Positions 16,161 through 26,453 are shown, numbered from the stretch's first letter. The stretch is DNA of 35,760 nucleotides from an uncultured bacterium (GCA_947643145.1 CANRVD010000028.1:1-35760); one strand, 5' to 3'. Numbers and translations are program-made. Notes: a model not told the origin generated them from the letters alone.

Positions 16161-16802
16161 TTAATCTGGAATCACCTTTTTTAACTCCTTCAAAAGCTTT
16201 GTAATACGCTCATGCTGCATCTTCATGCTCACCTCATTGACCACAACCCTTGCAGAAAGCGGACAGATTTCCTCCAAAACCTCCAGTCCATTTTCCTTCA
16301 ACGTAGAACCCGTTTCCACAATATCTACAATGACCTCAGACAAGCCTACAATCGGTGCCAGCTCTACAGAGCCATTTAATTTAATAATTTCCACGGTCTG
16401 ATGTTTCTTATTGTAAAAATAATCCTTGGCAATACCGGGATATTTACTTGCCACACGAATCAAAGAACCGTTATGTAACAGTTCTTTCGCACTTGCAGGG
16501 CCGGCTACACACATACGGCACTTTCCGCAATTTAAATCCAGGACTTCATAAAGTTTCCTGCCCTCTTCCAAAATGGTATCCTTTCCCACCACACCGATAT
16601 CTGCTGCCCCCATTTCTACATAGGTAGGCACATCCGTAGCCTTTGATAAAAAAAACTTAAAACCTAACTCTTCATTTACAAAAATCAGCTTTCTTGTTTT
16701 CTCATCCTTCATCTCCTCACAGGTAATGCCAATCTGCTCCAAAAGCTTCAACGTCTGCTTTGCCAGTCTTCCCTTCGCCAGGGCAAATGTAATATATTTC
16801 AT
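16161..16802 (-). CDS. hisG: ATP phosphoribosyltransferase catalytic subunit, short form HisG
   Basis: HisG condenses ATP and PRPP, the first and feedback-controlled step of histidine synthesis. At about 213 residues it is the short form that lacks the C-terminal regulatory domain and needs HisZ. Motifs include ITFALAKGRLAKQT, AADIGVVGKDTI, RVASKYPGIAKDYF and the PRPP-binding IVDIVETGSTLKENGLEV. The ATG at 16802 follows GGAG at 6 bases and gives the usual MKYITFALAKGR start; an ATG at 16814 is the alternative. hisZ ends 54 bp upstream. Histidine feedback presumably acts through the HisZ-HisG complex, as known for this family. Confidence 0.96.
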   Translation of the reverse strand: MKYITFALAKGRLAKQTLKLLEQIGITCEEMKDEKTRKLIFVNEELGFKFFLSKATDVPTYVEMGAADIGVVGKDTILEEGRKLYEVLDLNCGKCRMCVAGPASAKELLHNGSLIRVASKYPGIAKDYFYNKKHQTVEIIKLNGSVELAPIVGLSEVIVDIVETGSTLKENGLEVLEEICPLSARVVVNEVSMKMQHERITKLLKELKKVIPD

Positions 16803-16856
16803 AACAATCTCCATTCTTCCCTTCTATCGTTCCAAAGAAACCATCAAAAACAAACG

Positions 16857-18155
16857 TCACATCTCATTTTCTGAAAGTTCCCTTTTTTCTTCTTTGCCAG
16901 ATGCCACATCACTCACAATTAACTCTGTCTCTTCCTTCAAATAAAGAATCGTATCTAACTGCATACGTCTCGCATACTCCAGATATTCCTCATACGGCTT
17001 TTTTGAAGATTTCCGAAGCATCTGGATTGCCTTACCCTTTTCCCGGTACTCTCTGGCTAATTCTAACGCTTTTCCACGCAAAGACTGTGGATAAAGGAGA
17101 ACGGTTCCTCCAAGAATACTCTCTTCAAAGCATTTCTGCCTTGTAAGCGCTAACATTAACTGGTCAATCACAATCGCTAACCCAATCGCAGGCGCTTCCT
17201 TGCCAAACTGGCTGACAAGACCGTCATAACGTCCTCCCGAAGCAATGGCCTCCCCATTGCCATAGGTATAAGCCCGGAAAATCACCCCTGTATAATAACT
17301 GTACTGGCTTAACATACTCAAATCTACAGTGATATAATCAGAATAACCATATGATTTTACGATTTCTTCTACCTTTAAAAGCCTGTCTAATGCCTGGATC
17401 ACCCGCTTACTGTTTGTCCTCTCCTTTACAAAACCAATACATTCAGACAGATTTCCAAGCAGGTCAGGAAGTTTTTCAAATATTTCCTTCAATTTACCGG
17501 AAATCGTCAGTTTATCTAAAAGAGCTTCTACTCCAAAAAAATTCTTGCTGACAATCAGACTACGGAGCTGCTCTGTCTCCGCCTCACGAAAACCAGCTTC
17601 CTCCACCAGCCCGCGGAAAATGTCCGCATGGCCAATTTCCAGCTGGAACTCTTCCAGCCCGCTTTTTAAAAGGCACTCCACCATCATGGCAATCATCTCT
17701 GCGTCTGCATCCGAAGACTCATCATTATAAAGCTCTGCACCTACCTGCGTAACTTCCTGCAGCTTTCCCTTGTACTGGCTTGTATTTACAAAGGTATTGC
17801 CGGTATAACACAGGCGAATCTGCATCTTTTCATCCTTCTGGTATTTTGCAATACAGCGTGCAATCGAAGGTGTGACATCCGGGCGCAGTACCAGAGTATT
17901 GTTGCCCCTGTCAAAAAACTTGAACATCTCCTTTGACTGAACCGTACCACGCTCCTTACTAAAAATATCAAAGTACTCAAACGTTGGCGTCTCTATATCA
18001 CGAAAACCATATAACTTCATTACATCATGCACACCCCCCTCTACCTTCCGCTTTCTGGCGCATTCAATACCATAGGTATCCCTCACGCCACCAGGTGTGT
18101 GCAATAGTTCCTGCCCTTCTGTGAAATTCTGGTTATATATCCTATCCTGTATCAT
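16857..18155 (-). CDS. hisZ: ATP phosphoribosyltransferase regulatory subunit HisZ
   Basis: HisZ is a paralogue of histidyl-tRNA synthetase that has no aminoacylation role and forms the regulatory part of short-form ATP phosphoribosyltransferase. The protein of about 432 residues has the class II core: RDIETPTFEYFDIF, FFDRGNNTLVLRPDVTPSIARC (motif 2 region), and SGGRYDGLVSQFGKEAPAIGLAI near the C-terminal part. It lacks a full anticodon-binding domain like that of HisS, and its position directly before hisG decides the assignment. The frame is open to 18200 inside a repeat element; the ATG at 18155 is preceded by AAAGGAGG at 13 bases. It starts the local his cluster. Confidence 0.93.
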   Translation of the reverse strand: MIQDRIYNQNFTEGQELLHTPGGVRDTYGIECARKRKVEGGVHDVMKLYGFRDIETPTFEYFDIFSKERGTVQSKEMFKFFDRGNNTLVLRPDVTPSIARCIAKYQKDEKMQIRLCYTGNTFVNTSQYKGKLQEVTQVGAELYNDESSDADAEMIAMMVECLLKSGLEEFQLEIGHADIFRGLVEEAGFREAETEQLRSLIVSKNFFGVEALLDKLTISGKLKEIFEKLPDLLGNLSECIGFVKERTNSKRVIQALDRLLKVEEIVKSYGYSDYITVDLSMLSQYSYYTGVIFRAYTYGNGEAIASGGRYDGLVSQFGKEAPAIGLAIVIDQLMLALTRQKCFEESILGGTVLLYPQSLRGKALELAREYREKGKAIQMLRKSSKKPYEEYLEYARRMQLDTILYLKEETELIVSDVASGKEEKRELSENEM

Positions 18156-18181
18156 TCTTTCTGCAAAACCTCCTTTATATC

Positions 18182-18334
18182 GTAACTGTTTTCCCTTCAT
18201 GACCAGCTACAGCAGCGTTTTCAACGCTGAATGCACGCTATTCCAAAAATCATGCAAAATGGCGCTGTAAAACTCGGATTTTTGACTAAGAACAGGTCAA
18301 AAATTCTCGAATTTGACATATAGTGAACAGTAAC
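18182..18334. repeat. 153-bp intergenic element (copy B) with terminal inverted repeats
   Basis: The ends read GTAACTGTT (18182) and, inverted, GTTACTGTT (18334). It aligns over its whole length with copy A at 11640-11792. Internal palindromes are CAGCGTTTTCAACGCTG and TTTTTGAC...GTCAAAAA. It fills nearly the whole gap between ilvA and hisZ and its left end runs into the hisZ leader. Confidence 0.7.
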
Positions 18335-18370
18335 TTCATATCTCCTGCTTATTCCTGCCTGTATAATGAA

Positions 18371-19588
18371 CTAATATAAGCCGGTCGGTCTTTCCTCCTT
18401 CGGACTGTATCCCTTCTTTCGGAGCGCTTCAATAATATCATTTTTATGCTCTATTCCAAATGCTTCCAATGTAATGCGAAGCTCCACTGCTTCATTACGG
18501 TTCAGGCTTACAAACTGGTTGTGCTCCAAACGGATAACATTTCCCTGCATCTGTGCCATAATACCCGCAATCTTTTCCAGCTCTCCCGGGCGGTCTGGAA
18601 GCTGAACCGACACGGTAAATACTCTTCCTCTCTGAATCAGCCCATGCTGGACAACAGAAGATAAGGTAATAATATCCATATTGCCGCCACTTAAAATCGA
18701 AACCACCTTTTTCCCTTTGCAGTCCAGATGTTTTATAGCCGCTACTGTAAGAAGACCCGAATTTTCCACTAACATTTTATGGTTTTCCATAATATCCAGA
18801 AAATTCACAATCAACTCCTGATCCTCTACCGCAATAATATCATCAATATTTTTCTGAATATATGGGAAAACAACCTCTCCCGGTGTCTTTACTGCTGTAC
18901 CATCTGCAATTGTATCTATATCCGGCAGTGTCACAACACTGCCCTTCTCTAAGGATTCCTTCATACAGCTTGCCCCTGCAGGCTCCACTCCAATAACTTT
19001 AATATTGGGATTTAAGCATTTTGCAAGCGTAGATACGCCTGCTGCCAGCCCACCGCCGCCAATCGGCACTAAAATAATATCCACTGTAGGAAGTTCCTTA
19101 AAAATCTCCATAGCAATCGTTCCCTGACCAGTTGCTACGGTTTCATCATCAAATGGATGAACAAAAGTAAGCCCCTGCTCTTTTGCCAGCTTGATGGCAT
19201 ACTGGCATGCCTCATCATACACATTTCCATAGAGGATTACCCTTGCTCCATAACTTTTTGTACGATTAACCTTAATAAGAGGCGTTGTTGTCGGCATGAC
19301 GATAGTAGCCGGTACACCGTAAATCTTCGCTGCATACGCAACCCCCTGTGCATGGTTTCCTGCGGAAGCGGTAATCAATCCCTTTTTTCTCTCTTCATCA
19401 CTTAGCGTACTGATTTTATAATAAGCCCCACGCACCTTATATGCACCTGTGTATTGCATATTTTCCGGTTTCAGATATACTTTGTTGCCTGTCTGCTCTG
19501 AAAAATATTCGCTGTAAATCAGATTTGTGGGAAGCACCACTTCCTTTACCTTTTCTGACGCTTCCTCAAATTTGTCCAATGTCATCAT
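18371..19588 (-). CDS. ilvA: Threonine ammonia-lyase IlvA with C-terminal ACT domain
   Basis: The enzyme deaminates threonine to 2-oxobutyrate with pyridoxal phosphate, feeding isoleucine synthesis. The 405-residue protein has the PLP lysine Lys51 in TGAYKVRGAYYK, the SAGNHAQGVAYAA motif, the phosphate-binding loop PIGGGGLAAG and a C-terminal ACT-like domain (about 325-405, FTVSVQLPDRPGELEKIAGI). This single-ACT short form is common in Firmicutes. Two adjacent ATG codons (19588, 19585) follow AGAGGAA. No T-box is seen upstream. It lies 122 bp after ftsY, in a gap with a GTCTC/GAGAC hairpin but no T-run, so read-through from ftsY is possible. Confidence 0.95.
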   Translation of the reverse strand: MMTLDKFEEASEKVKEVVLPTNLIYSEYFSEQTGNKVYLKPENMQYTGAYKVRGAYYKISTLSDEERKKGLITASAGNHAQGVAYAAKIYGVPATIVMPTTTPLIKVNRTKSYGARVILYGNVYDEACQYAIKLAKEQGLTFVHPFDDETVATGQGTIAMEIFKELPTVDIILVPIGGGGLAAGVSTLAKCLNPNIKVIGVEPAGASCMKESLEKGSVVTLPDIDTIADGTAVKTPGEVVFPYIQKNIDDIIAVEDQELIVNFLDIMENHKMLVENSGLLTVAAIKHLDCKGKKVVSILSGGNMDIITLSSVVQHGLIQRGRVFTVSVQLPDRPGELEKIAGIMAQMQGNVIRLEHNQFVSLNRNEAVELRITLEAFGIEHKNDIIEALRKKGYSPKEERPTGLY

Positions 19589-19710
19589 ATCAAAATTCCT
19601 CTTTTCTGCTTTTTATAATCCCGCCCTATCTGCTTTGCGAACTCCTTTCTCGCACCGCACAAGTTTGGCTCGTCTCCGGCGAGACTATTTCATGTTATTA
19701 TTCACAGTAA

Positions 19711-20637
19711 CTATTTCGTCTCAAACAGGGCGTCTACAAATGCATCTGCATCAAACTTCTGCAAATCATCAATCTGTTCTCCAATTCCAATATATTTTAC
19801 TGGAATATTCATCTCTGACTGAATCGCAATCGCAATACCGCCCTTCGCCGTTCCATCTAACTTCGTTAGAATAATACCTGTAATATCTGCCACCTCGCCA
19901 AACTGCTTCGCCTGAGCAAGTGCATTCTGACCGGTTGTTCCATCTAAAACAACAAGTGTTTCACGATGGGCATCCGGAAACTCCCTGTCTATAATCCGGT
20001 TAATCTTGCGAAGCTCTTCCATCAGATTTTTCTTATTATGAAGCCTGCCTGCCGTATCGCAAATCAATACATCGGCCTTTCTTGCCTTCGCTGCATTTAC
20101 GGCATCAAAAACAACAGCAGCCGGGTCTCCGCCTTCCTGTCCGGCAATCAATTCTACATTTGCACGGTTTGCCCATTCCGTCAACTGCTCTATTGCCGCA
20201 GCACGAAACGTATCTGCTGCAGCTAAAATCACTTTCCGTCCCTTTCCCTTTAACTGTCCGGCAAGCTTTCCTACGGATGTTGTCTTTCCCACACCGTTCA
20301 CACCAATCAGAAGCACGACAGACTTTTTATACTCAAATTCATATGCTGTTTCATCTACTGCCATCTGCTCCTTAATCGAATCTACCAATAGCTTACGGCA
20401 TACAGAAATCTCCTTAATCTTTTGTTCCTTTACCTTATTCCGTAGATTCTCAATAATCCGTTCGGTCGTATTTACGCCAATATCTGCCATTATCAGCACT
20501 TCTTCTAATTCCTCATAAAAATCTTCGTCTATCTCAGAAAATCCACTGAATATCGAATCAATTCCCGATTTCAGATTATCCCTGGTCTTTGTCAGACCAC
20601 TAATCAGCTTGCTAAAAAAGCCTTTCTTTTCTCCCAT
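19711..20637 (-). CDS. ftsY: Signal recognition particle receptor FtsY
   Basis: FtsY is the membrane-associated GTPase that receives SRP-bound ribosomes. The 308-residue protein has a short N-terminus ([21 protein letters not shown]) instead of the long acidic A domain of E. coli, then the N domain ([20 protein letters not shown]) and G domain with G1 [45 protein letters not shown], and [10 protein letters not shown], ending with [20 protein letters not shown]. The ATG at 20637 follows AAGGAGG at 6 bases. It is the last gene of the plsX-acpP-rnc-smc-ftsY cluster. Its TAG stop is continuous with a TTACTGT segment like the ends of repeat elements A and B. Confidence 0.97.
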   Translation of the reverse strand: MGEKKGFFSKLISGLTKTRDNLKSGIDSIFSGFSEIDEDFYEELEEVLIMADIGVNTTERIIENLRNKVKEQKIKEISVCRKLLVDSIKEQMAVDETAYEFEYKKSVVLLIGVNGVGKTTSVGKLAGQLKGKGRKVILAAADTFRAAAIEQLTEWANRANVELIAGQEGGDPAAVVFDAVNAAKARKADVLICDTAGRLHNKKNLMEELRKINRIIDREFPDAHRETLVVLDGTTGQNALAQAKQFGEVADITGIILTKLDGTAKGGIAIAIQSEMNIPVKYIGIGEQIDDLQKFDADAFVDALFETK

Positions 20638-20682
20638 CTCCTGCCTCCTTTTCCATAACAATTAATTGTATGCTTTTTTTCC

Positions 20683-23600
20683 CTAATTTGCAATCTCTTT
20701 TTCATCCAGCAAATTAACAGAAACCAAAGTCGATACACCCTTTTCCTGCATCGTAATACCATATAAAATATCCGCAGCATTCATGGTTCCACGCCGGTGT
20801 GTAATCACAATAAATTGTGTATCCTTTGTCAGCTTATGTAAATAATCCGCATAACGGCTGACATTTGAGTCATCAAGTGCTGCCTCTATCTCGTCCAACA
20901 GGCAGAATGGAGATGGCTTTAAGCTTTGGATGGCAAAAAGAAGAGCAATGGCAGTCAGCGCCTTTTCCCCACCGGATAGCTGCATCATATTCTGCAATTT
21001 CTTTCCAGGCGGCTGTGCTACAATACGGATTCCTGCCGTCAGAATATCTTCCTCCTCCGTCAGTTCCAGTGTCCCTCTTCCACCCCCAAAAAGTTCCCGG
21101 AAAACTTTATCAAAACGTGTACGTATTTCTGCAAACTGCTCCTCAAACTGTCTCCGCATCTCTGCATCCAGCTCTTCAATAATACCAACCAGTACATTTG
21201 CCGCTTCCACCAAATCATCATGCTGGCTATGTAATAAATCGTAACGCTCCTGTACTTCTTTATACTGCTCAATCGCATTGACATTGACATCCCCAAGCGC
21301 TTTCATCTGGCTTTTCAGTTTGCCGGTCTCAGTGCGCATCTGCGCCAGACTGAAGGAAACTTCAATTCGTTTTTCCTCTGCGGTATGATAGGTAAGCTCG
21401 TACTGTTCCCACATATAGCTGGTATAAGAGTCAATCTTCTCTGTCAGCTTTTCTTTCTGATTATTTAAGCGGAAACATTCCTTATCAAGCTCTGCCTTCT
21501 TTGCAGACAATTCCTCACGCTTATCAAAAAAGCCTTTATGGCGCTCTGTCATCTCCTCTTTTTTCTTGGTTTCCTCTTCAATGTTATCTGTAAGTTCCTG
21601 AATCTTTTCCTTTGCAGACAAAAGCTTTTCCTTTGTCTTTTGGATTTCAGCCTCCTTGCCAGCGACCTGCCTGTCCGCATCCATATCACTCAAGCTTACC
21701 TGCTCAAGCTCTTTCTCCAGCGAAACAATCATATCTGCTGCCCTGTTTAAATTCTCCTGTATAAACAGCACACTCTGTTCCTGTGCAGCAATCTCCTGCT
21801 GCCTGTCCGAAGCATCCTTTGACTGCTTCTCATATACTTCCTTCTGCTCCTCTAACCGGATATTTAATTCCTCAATCCGCGCCTCTCTCTGCCTGCTTAA
21901 ACTCTCATTGGAAAACACCTTCTCATTAATCTTCTCAATGTCCTGACTAAGCTGCTCCCTGCGCTGTTCAATTTCACTGCTCTCGAGCCGTATAAAATCA
22001 AGCTGCTCCCTGTTCTTCTCCAAATCTTTTTCCGCCCGGTCATAATTAAGCTTTGCCGTATTCTGTTTCAGGCTCAAATCCTGACGGATTTTCCGGTTTG
22101 CACTAATCTGCTTTGCAATACTTTCCTCATCCTCTGCATTCTTTGCAATCTCCTCAGAAAGCGCCTCGAGCCTCTCCTTTAACGCAATGGCACGTTTCTC
22201 CAAATCCTCCATTTCCCTCCGGCGTCCCAAAAGGTTCTGGTTGCTCCGATAAGCGCCTCCCGACATGGAGCCTCCCGGATTTAAAAGTTCTCCCTCTGTT
22301 GTAACAATGCGCATGGTATGGTGATATTTACCTGCCAGTGCAATCGCATTATCAATCGTATCAACAACAACAAAACGTCCTAACAGATATTCTACCAGAT
22401 GTGAAAATCTGCTGTCTGCATCAACAAGCGTCGACGCCATACCGATTACCCCCGGCTCCGACATCATATTTCCTGACAGATTGACAGGTTTTGCCTTCAT
22501 ATTGCTTAATGGAAGGAAGGTCGCACGCCCATAACGGTTTTTTTTCAAAAATGCAATCATTTCCTTGGCTGTCTGCTCATTATCCGTAACAATATTCTGT
22601 ATGCTTCCACCCAGAGCTGTTTCCACAGCCAGCTCATGTTCCTTTTTTACCCTTATAATATCTGCCACAACCCCGACGATACCCGGATAATTCTTTCTCT
22701 GCTCCATAATGCGCTTAATGCTCTGCCCATATCCCTCATAGCGTTCTGTAAGGTTTTTCAGGGACTGTAAGCGTGAATTTTCCATATGGAACTTCTGCTG
22801 TATATCTCTATGCTCCTGATTCAAATTATTACTCTGCTGCTCCAGTGCCTGACGGGAGTCACGCAGTTCTTCAAGAGTATCCTCCATCGCTTTTATCTTA
22901 TCCGTAACATCCTTTAATGCGCTCTCTTCCTGCCCTAATGTTTCCTCTAAAACAGAAGCCTCAGATTTATTTTCCAAAACCTTTTTTGTGATTTCGGCCT
23001 TTTTCAGATTATTCTGCTCTAACAGTGTTTTTATTCTCTGCTGATCCGATTTTACACTGGTATTCTCATTCAGATACGCAATCATATCCTGATTACACTG
23101 GCTGATTTCCTCTTCGATTGCCAAAATCTCTGACTGCATCTGATTCAACGCAGCCTCACTGCTATTTTTGCCCTTGGAAAGCTCTTCTAAACGCCCATTG
23201 GCCTCTTCCTGCTGCAAAAGACAGTCTTTTTGTTCCTTTTTTGCAATTTGTAACCGCTCTTTAAGAGATTTGGTCTGCTCCTGTGTATGCATTTTATTTT
23301 GGGATACTGTGTTGATCTGCTCTCTGAGAACATTGATTTCTCCCTCTGACTGGTTCAGGGACAGGCGTTCTGCCGAAAGACTTTCCCTTTTCTGCTCCAA
23401 AAGGCGGTTTAACTCCTCAAGCTGCCCTTCAATTACAAGATACTCTTCCTTTGTTTTATCAAATTCCTGCTTTGCCTCTTCCAAATCTGCGGAAGCAATC
23501 TCCTGTCTGCTCTCTACTTCCTTAATCTCAGTATGGATTCTGTCATACTCTGCCAAAAAAAGATTAATATCCAGATTTCGCAGCTCATCACGCAGTGCCA

Positions 23601-24246
23601 GATATTCCTTTGCCTTTTCTGACTGGCTCTGCAAAGGTCCTACCTGCTTGTCAATCTCAGAAAGAATATCTTCAATTCGCACCAGATTCTGGCGTTCCTC
23701 CTCCAGATTCTTTTCGGCTGCTGCCTTTCTTTTCTTATATTTAACAATACCTGCAGCCTCGTCAAAAAGCTCTCTGCGCTCCTCCGGTTTTCCACTCAGA
23801 ATCTTATCAATCTGTCCCTGGCCGATAATGGAATATCCCTCTTTACCAATACCCGTATCAAACAAAAGCTCCTGCACATCCTTAAGACGACAAGAAGCAC
23901 CATTTAACAAATATTCACTTTCCCCGGAACGGTAGACCCGTCTGGCAATTTTAACTTCCTCATACGGCACATTCAGCTTATGGTCCTCATTGCTAATGGT
24001 AATTGCCACATAAGCATACCCCAAAGGCTTTCTCATCTGAGTCCCCGCAAAAATAACATCCTCCATCTTTGCCCCACGGAGCTGTCTTGCACTCTGCTCC
24101 CCAAGTACCCAGCGGACTGCGTCCGCTACGTTACTTTTACCGCTTCCATTTGGGCCTACAATTGCTGTAATTCCATTGTGAAACTCAAACAATAATTTAT
24201 TGGCAAATGATTTAAAACCATGTACCTCCAAACTCTTTAAATACAT
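20683..24246 (-). CDS. smc: Chromosome segregation ATPase SMC
   Basis: SMC is the core ATPase of the bacterial condensin, working with ScpA and ScpB, which are not in this window. The 1187-residue length is standard. Walker A is GPNGSGKSN (31-39), followed by a long coiled coil, the hinge beginning near residue 520 ([13 protein letters not shown]), the returning coiled coil, then the ABC signature [13 protein letters not shown] (from 1090), Walker [16 protein letters not shown] and the switch His in [10 protein letters not shown]. The ATG at 24246 follows GGAGGAAAA. It starts 11 bp after the rnc stop and precedes ftsY by 45 bp, the usual Firmicutes order. Confidence 0.98.
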   Translation of the reverse strand: MYLKSLEVHGFKSFANKLLFEFHNGITAIVGPNGSGKSNVADAVRWVLGEQSARQLRGAKMEDVIFAGTQMRKPLGYAYVAITISNEDHKLNVPYEEVKIARRVYRSGESEYLLNGASCRLKDVQELLFDTGIGKEGYSIIGQGQIDKILSGKPEERRELFDEAAGIVKYKKRKAAAEKNLEEERQNLVRIEDILSEIDKQVGPLQSQSEKAKEYLALRDELRNLDINLFLAEYDRIHTEIKEVESRQEIASADLEEAKQEFDKTKEEYLVIEGQLEELNRLLEQKRESLSAERLSLNQSEGEINVLREQINTVSQNKMHTQEQTKSLKERLQIAKKEQKDCLLQQEEANGRLEELSKGKNSSEAALNQMQSEILAIEEEISQCNQDMIAYLNENTSVKSDQQRIKTLLEQNNLKKAEITKKVLENKSEASVLEETLGQEESALKDVTDKIKAMEDTLEELRDSRQALEQQSNNLNQEHRDIQQKFHMENSRLQSLKNLTERYEGYGQSIKRIMEQRKNYPGIVGVVADIIRVKKEHELAVETALGGSIQNIVTDNEQTAKEMIAFLKKNRYGRATFLPLSNMKAKPVNLSGNMMSEPGVIGMASTLVDADSRFSHLVEYLLGRFVVVDTIDNAIALAGKYHHTMRIVTTEGELLNPGGSMSGGAYRSNQNLLGRRREMEDLEKRAIALKERLEALSEEIAKNAEDEESIAKQISANRKIRQDLSLKQNTAKLNYDRAEKDLEKNREQLDFIRLESSEIEQRREQLSQDIEKINEKVFSNESLSRQREARIEELNIRLEEQKEVYEKQSKDASDRQQEIAAQEQSVLFIQENLNRAADMIVSLEKELEQVSLSDMDADRQVAGKEAEIQKTKEKLLSAKEKIQELTDNIEEETKKKEEMTERHKGFFDKREELSAKKAELDKECFRLNNQKEKLTEKIDSYTSYMWEQYELTYHTAEEKRIEVSFSLAQMRTETGKLKSQMKALGDVNVNAIEQYKEVQERYDLLHSQHDDLVEAANVLVGIIEELDAEMRRQFEEQFAEIRTRFDKVFRELFGGGRGTLELTEEEDILTAGIRIVAQPPGKKLQNMMQLSGGEKALTAIALLFAIQSLKPSPFCLLDEIEAALDDSNVSRYADYLHKLTKDTQFIVITHRRGTMNAADILYGITMQEKGVSTLVSVNLLDEKEIAN

Positions 24247-24257
24247 TTTTCCTCCAT

Positions 24258-24947
24258 CTATTCCTTCTGCTCCAGACGTAATATTGCCTCATACGCTGCC
24301 GCCTGTTCCGCTTTTTTCTTTGTCCTGCCCCTTGCAGACGCAATCTGCGAACCATCAATGCAGACTCCGACCTCAAAAGATTTATTGTGGTCAGGACCTT
24401 CCTCCTTCAATAAGATATAATTTAAATCCGTATGCTCTCTCTGCACTATCTCCTGAAGATAAGTTTTGCTATCATAAAAGAGCTTTTTCTTTTCGATATC
24501 CTTCAGTACAAAACGTTCCACATATTCCTTTGCCATTGCAAAACCACCATCCAGGTAGACGGCTCCTATCGTTGCTTCCATCGCATCAGAAAGAATGGAA
24601 TCCCTCTCCCTTCCCCCTGTCATATCCTCACCTTTTCCTAGCAGAATATAATCGCCCAGATGAATTCCCCGCGCACAAAGGGCTAAGGTCGGCTCACAGA
24701 CATAGCTTGCCCGTATCCTTGTTAAATCCCCCTCCGGGTTTTTGGGATTGTCAAGAAAAATCCTTTCACTGGAAACCAGTTCTAATACCGCATCTCCCAA
24801 AAACTCCAGTCTCTCATTACATTCATATTTCCGCAGCCTTTTTTCATTCGAGTAGGAACTATGTGTCAATGCCGTTACCAGCAAATCAGGATTAGCAAAC
24901 TGATAACCTATCCGCTTTTCAAATTCAATAATTTTTTCCTGCTTCAT
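24258..24947 (-). CDS. rnc: Ribonuclease III
   Basis: RNase III cleaves double-stranded RNA, including rRNA precursors. The 229-residue protein has the catalytic domain with the signature NERLEFLGDAVLELV, which holds the metal-binding Glu and Asp, and the second acidic set DSILSDAMEATIGAVYLDGG. The double-stranded RNA-binding domain occupies about residues 157-228 (DSKTYLQEIVQ, then ARGRTKKKAEQAAAYEAI). The ATG at 24947 follows GGGAG. It lies 15 bp after acpP and 11 bp before smc, in one compact operon. Confidence 0.97.
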   Translation of the reverse strand: MKQEKIIEFEKRIGYQFANPDLLVTALTHSSYSNEKRLRKYECNERLEFLGDAVLELVSSERIFLDNPKNPEGDLTRIRASYVCEPTLALCARGIHLGDYILLGKGEDMTGGRERDSILSDAMEATIGAVYLDGGFAMAKEYVERFVLKDIEKKKLFYDSKTYLQEIVQREHTDLNYILLKEEGPDHNKSFEVGVCIDGSQIASARGRTKKKAEQAAAYEAILRLEQKE

Positions 24948-24962
24948 AAAAATCTCCCATTT

Positions 24963-25196
24963 TTAATCTGCCTGCCTTTCTCCAATTAGCTGGAGTACCT
25001 GCTCCACAGTTTCTATTGATTCTACCATACTTTCATCAATAACAATATCAAAAGAGTCTTCAATTCCCATTATAATCTGATATATTTCCAAAGAATCCGC
25101 GCCCAAATCGTCCACAAAAGACATTTCCGGCCTTACATCCTCTGAGTCAATCGACAATACCTCTGCAATAATCATTTGAAGTTTTTCAAATTCCAT
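24963..25196 (-). CDS. acpP: Acyl carrier protein
   Basis: This 77-residue acidic protein carries the growing acyl chain on 4'-phosphopantetheine. The attachment serine is in the DSL motif of DDLGADSLEIYQ. The rest is somewhat unlike housekeeping AcpP (for example EIYQIIMGIEDSFDIVI where DVVELVMALEEEF is usual), but the position between plsX and rnc supports the fatty-acid/phospholipid role. A second AcpP elsewhere in the genome is possible. The ATG at 25196 follows AAAGGTGG at 7 bases; an in-frame ATG at 25217 overlaps the plsX end region and is less likely. Confidence 0.92.
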   Translation of the reverse strand: MEFEKLQMIIAEVLSIDSEDVRPEMSFVDDLGADSLEIYQIIMGIEDSFDIVIDESMVESIETVEQVLQLIGERQAD

Positions 25197-25219
25197 AACA
25201 ATTCCACCTTTATTCATAA

Positions 25220-26221
25220 TTATAGTAAATTTTCTTTAATCTTTTCATTGATTTCTTCTTCACTAAATTGAATACACTGGATAATTGCCTGTTTAATATC
25301 CTCACTGGCAGAGCTTCCATGTGCTTTTACTACTAACCCGTTCAACCCCAGAAGCGGCGCTCCACCCTGATCAGCCCCCATAAATTCTTTCATTGTCTTT
25401 TTCAATGCCGGCTTAATCAAAACAGCACCTATCTTACTCCGAAGCGTACTCATAAGCCCCTTCTTCACTTCCTTTAATAACGTGGAAGCTAAACCCTCAT
25501 ATAACTTTAAAATTACATTTCCAACAAAGGCTTCACAAACAATAACATCTGCTTCTCCTTTTGGAATATCCCTTGCCTCAATACTTCCCACAAAGTTAAT
25601 ATCTGTGCATTCTTTTAATAAAGGATATGTTTCCTTCACCAACATATTCCCTTTTTCTTCCTCCGCACCTATATTTACAATTGCAACTTTAGGATTCTTA
25701 ATCCCAACAACATACTTCATATAAATAGAACCCATTTTGGCAAATTGCAGCAAATGGGATGCCCTTGCGTCTACATTTGCACCACAGTCAATTAAAAGGG
25801 AAGCTCCCTTTGCCGTAGGAATCAGCGGTGCAAGGGGTGCGCGTTCGATTCCTTTTATTCTTCCAACAACAAACTGCCCTCCAACCAAAATAGCTCCTGT
25901 ACTTCCAGCGGAGACAAATGCATCTGCTTCCCCATGTTTTACCAGATTCATTCCAACTACGATAGAGGAATCCTTCTTTTTACGAATTGCCATAACCGGA
26001 GGTTCATCAAAACCAATTACCTCCGTTGCAGGAACAATGGAAATTCTGTCCTTATCATAAGTATACTTTCCCAATTCTCTCTCAATATCCTCTGTCCTGC
26101 CAGTCAAAATAATTGATATCTTATCAGAAACCTGTAAAGCATCCACTGCACCATGCACTGTTACTTCAGGTGCCTCATCCCCTCCCATTGCATCAACTAC
26201 GATTCTTATCTGTTCTCCCAT
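25220..26221 (-). CDS. plsX: Phosphate acyltransferase PlsX
   Basis: PlsX turns acyl-ACP into acyl-phosphate, which PlsY uses to acylate glycerol 3-phosphate. The 333-residue length is normal. Recognisable segments are IRIVVDAMGGDEAPEVTVHG, VSAGSTGAILVG, LIDCGANVDARASHLLQFA, CEAFVGNVILKLYEG and GGAPLLGLNGLVVKAHGSS. The ATG at 26221 follows GGAGG at 7 bases. rpmF, which often precedes plsX in Firmicutes, is not here; instead an inverted-repeat element sits 40 bp upstream. acpP begins 23 bp after the stop. Confidence 0.97.
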   Translation of the reverse strand: MGEQIRIVVDAMGGDEAPEVTVHGAVDALQVSDKISIILTGRTEDIERELGKYTYDKDRISIVPATEVIGFDEPPVMAIRKKKDSSIVVGMNLVKHGEADAFVSAGSTGAILVGGQFVVGRIKGIERAPLAPLIPTAKGASLLIDCGANVDARASHLLQFAKMGSIYMKYVVGIKNPKVAIVNIGAEEEKGNMLVKETYPLLKECTDINFVGSIEARDIPKGEADVIVCEAFVGNVILKLYEGLASTLLKEVKKGLMSTLRSKIGAVLIKPALKKTMKEFMGADQGGAPLLGLNGLVVKAHGSSASEDIKQAIIQCIQFSEEEINEKIKENLL

Positions 26222-26260
26222 TCCGAAGCCTCCATTTCACCATTCGCCAGTCTATGTACC

Positions 26261-26422
26261 AGTGTACTGACACACTGATATTCAGCCAAACCCACTTGTT
26301 TATTTATCCATTGAGAATCGTTGGTTTCAATCGACGATACCACCGTACCGCCTCTTTCAACCGCCTTGTCAAGGATTAAATATTCTGCGTGGTTCTCCCA
26401 AATATCAATGTATCAGTACACT
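26261..26422. repeat. 162-bp intergenic element with 22-bp terminal inverted repeats upstream of plsX
   Basis: The left end 26261-26282 (starting AGTGTACTGACACA) and the inverted right end 26401-26422 (starting AGTGTACTGATACA) agree at 20 of 22 bases. The ends share the AGTGTAC core with the AGTACACTAG motif found at 9253, 14622 and 33891. The minus strand of the interior is open for nearly 70 codons, see findings. Confidence 0.65.
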
Positions 26423-26453
26423 AATATAATCCACCAAGCTCCTGCAAATATTT

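Noticed and set aside
18201-18370. Regulatory leader (T-box) in front of hisZ
   Set aside because: The gap is almost wholly the 153-bp repeat element B, and its relative sits in an unrelated gap, so a his-specific leader is not supported.
19589-19710. T-box or other leader in front of ilvA
   Set aside because: No T-box consensus (AGGGTGGNACCGCG) or terminator pair; only a short GTCTC/GAGAC hairpin.
23168-23935. 255-codon frame on the plus strand
   Set aside because: It is antisense to the smc coiled coil; Ser/Arg-rich translation without domain pattern, typical of a mirror frame.
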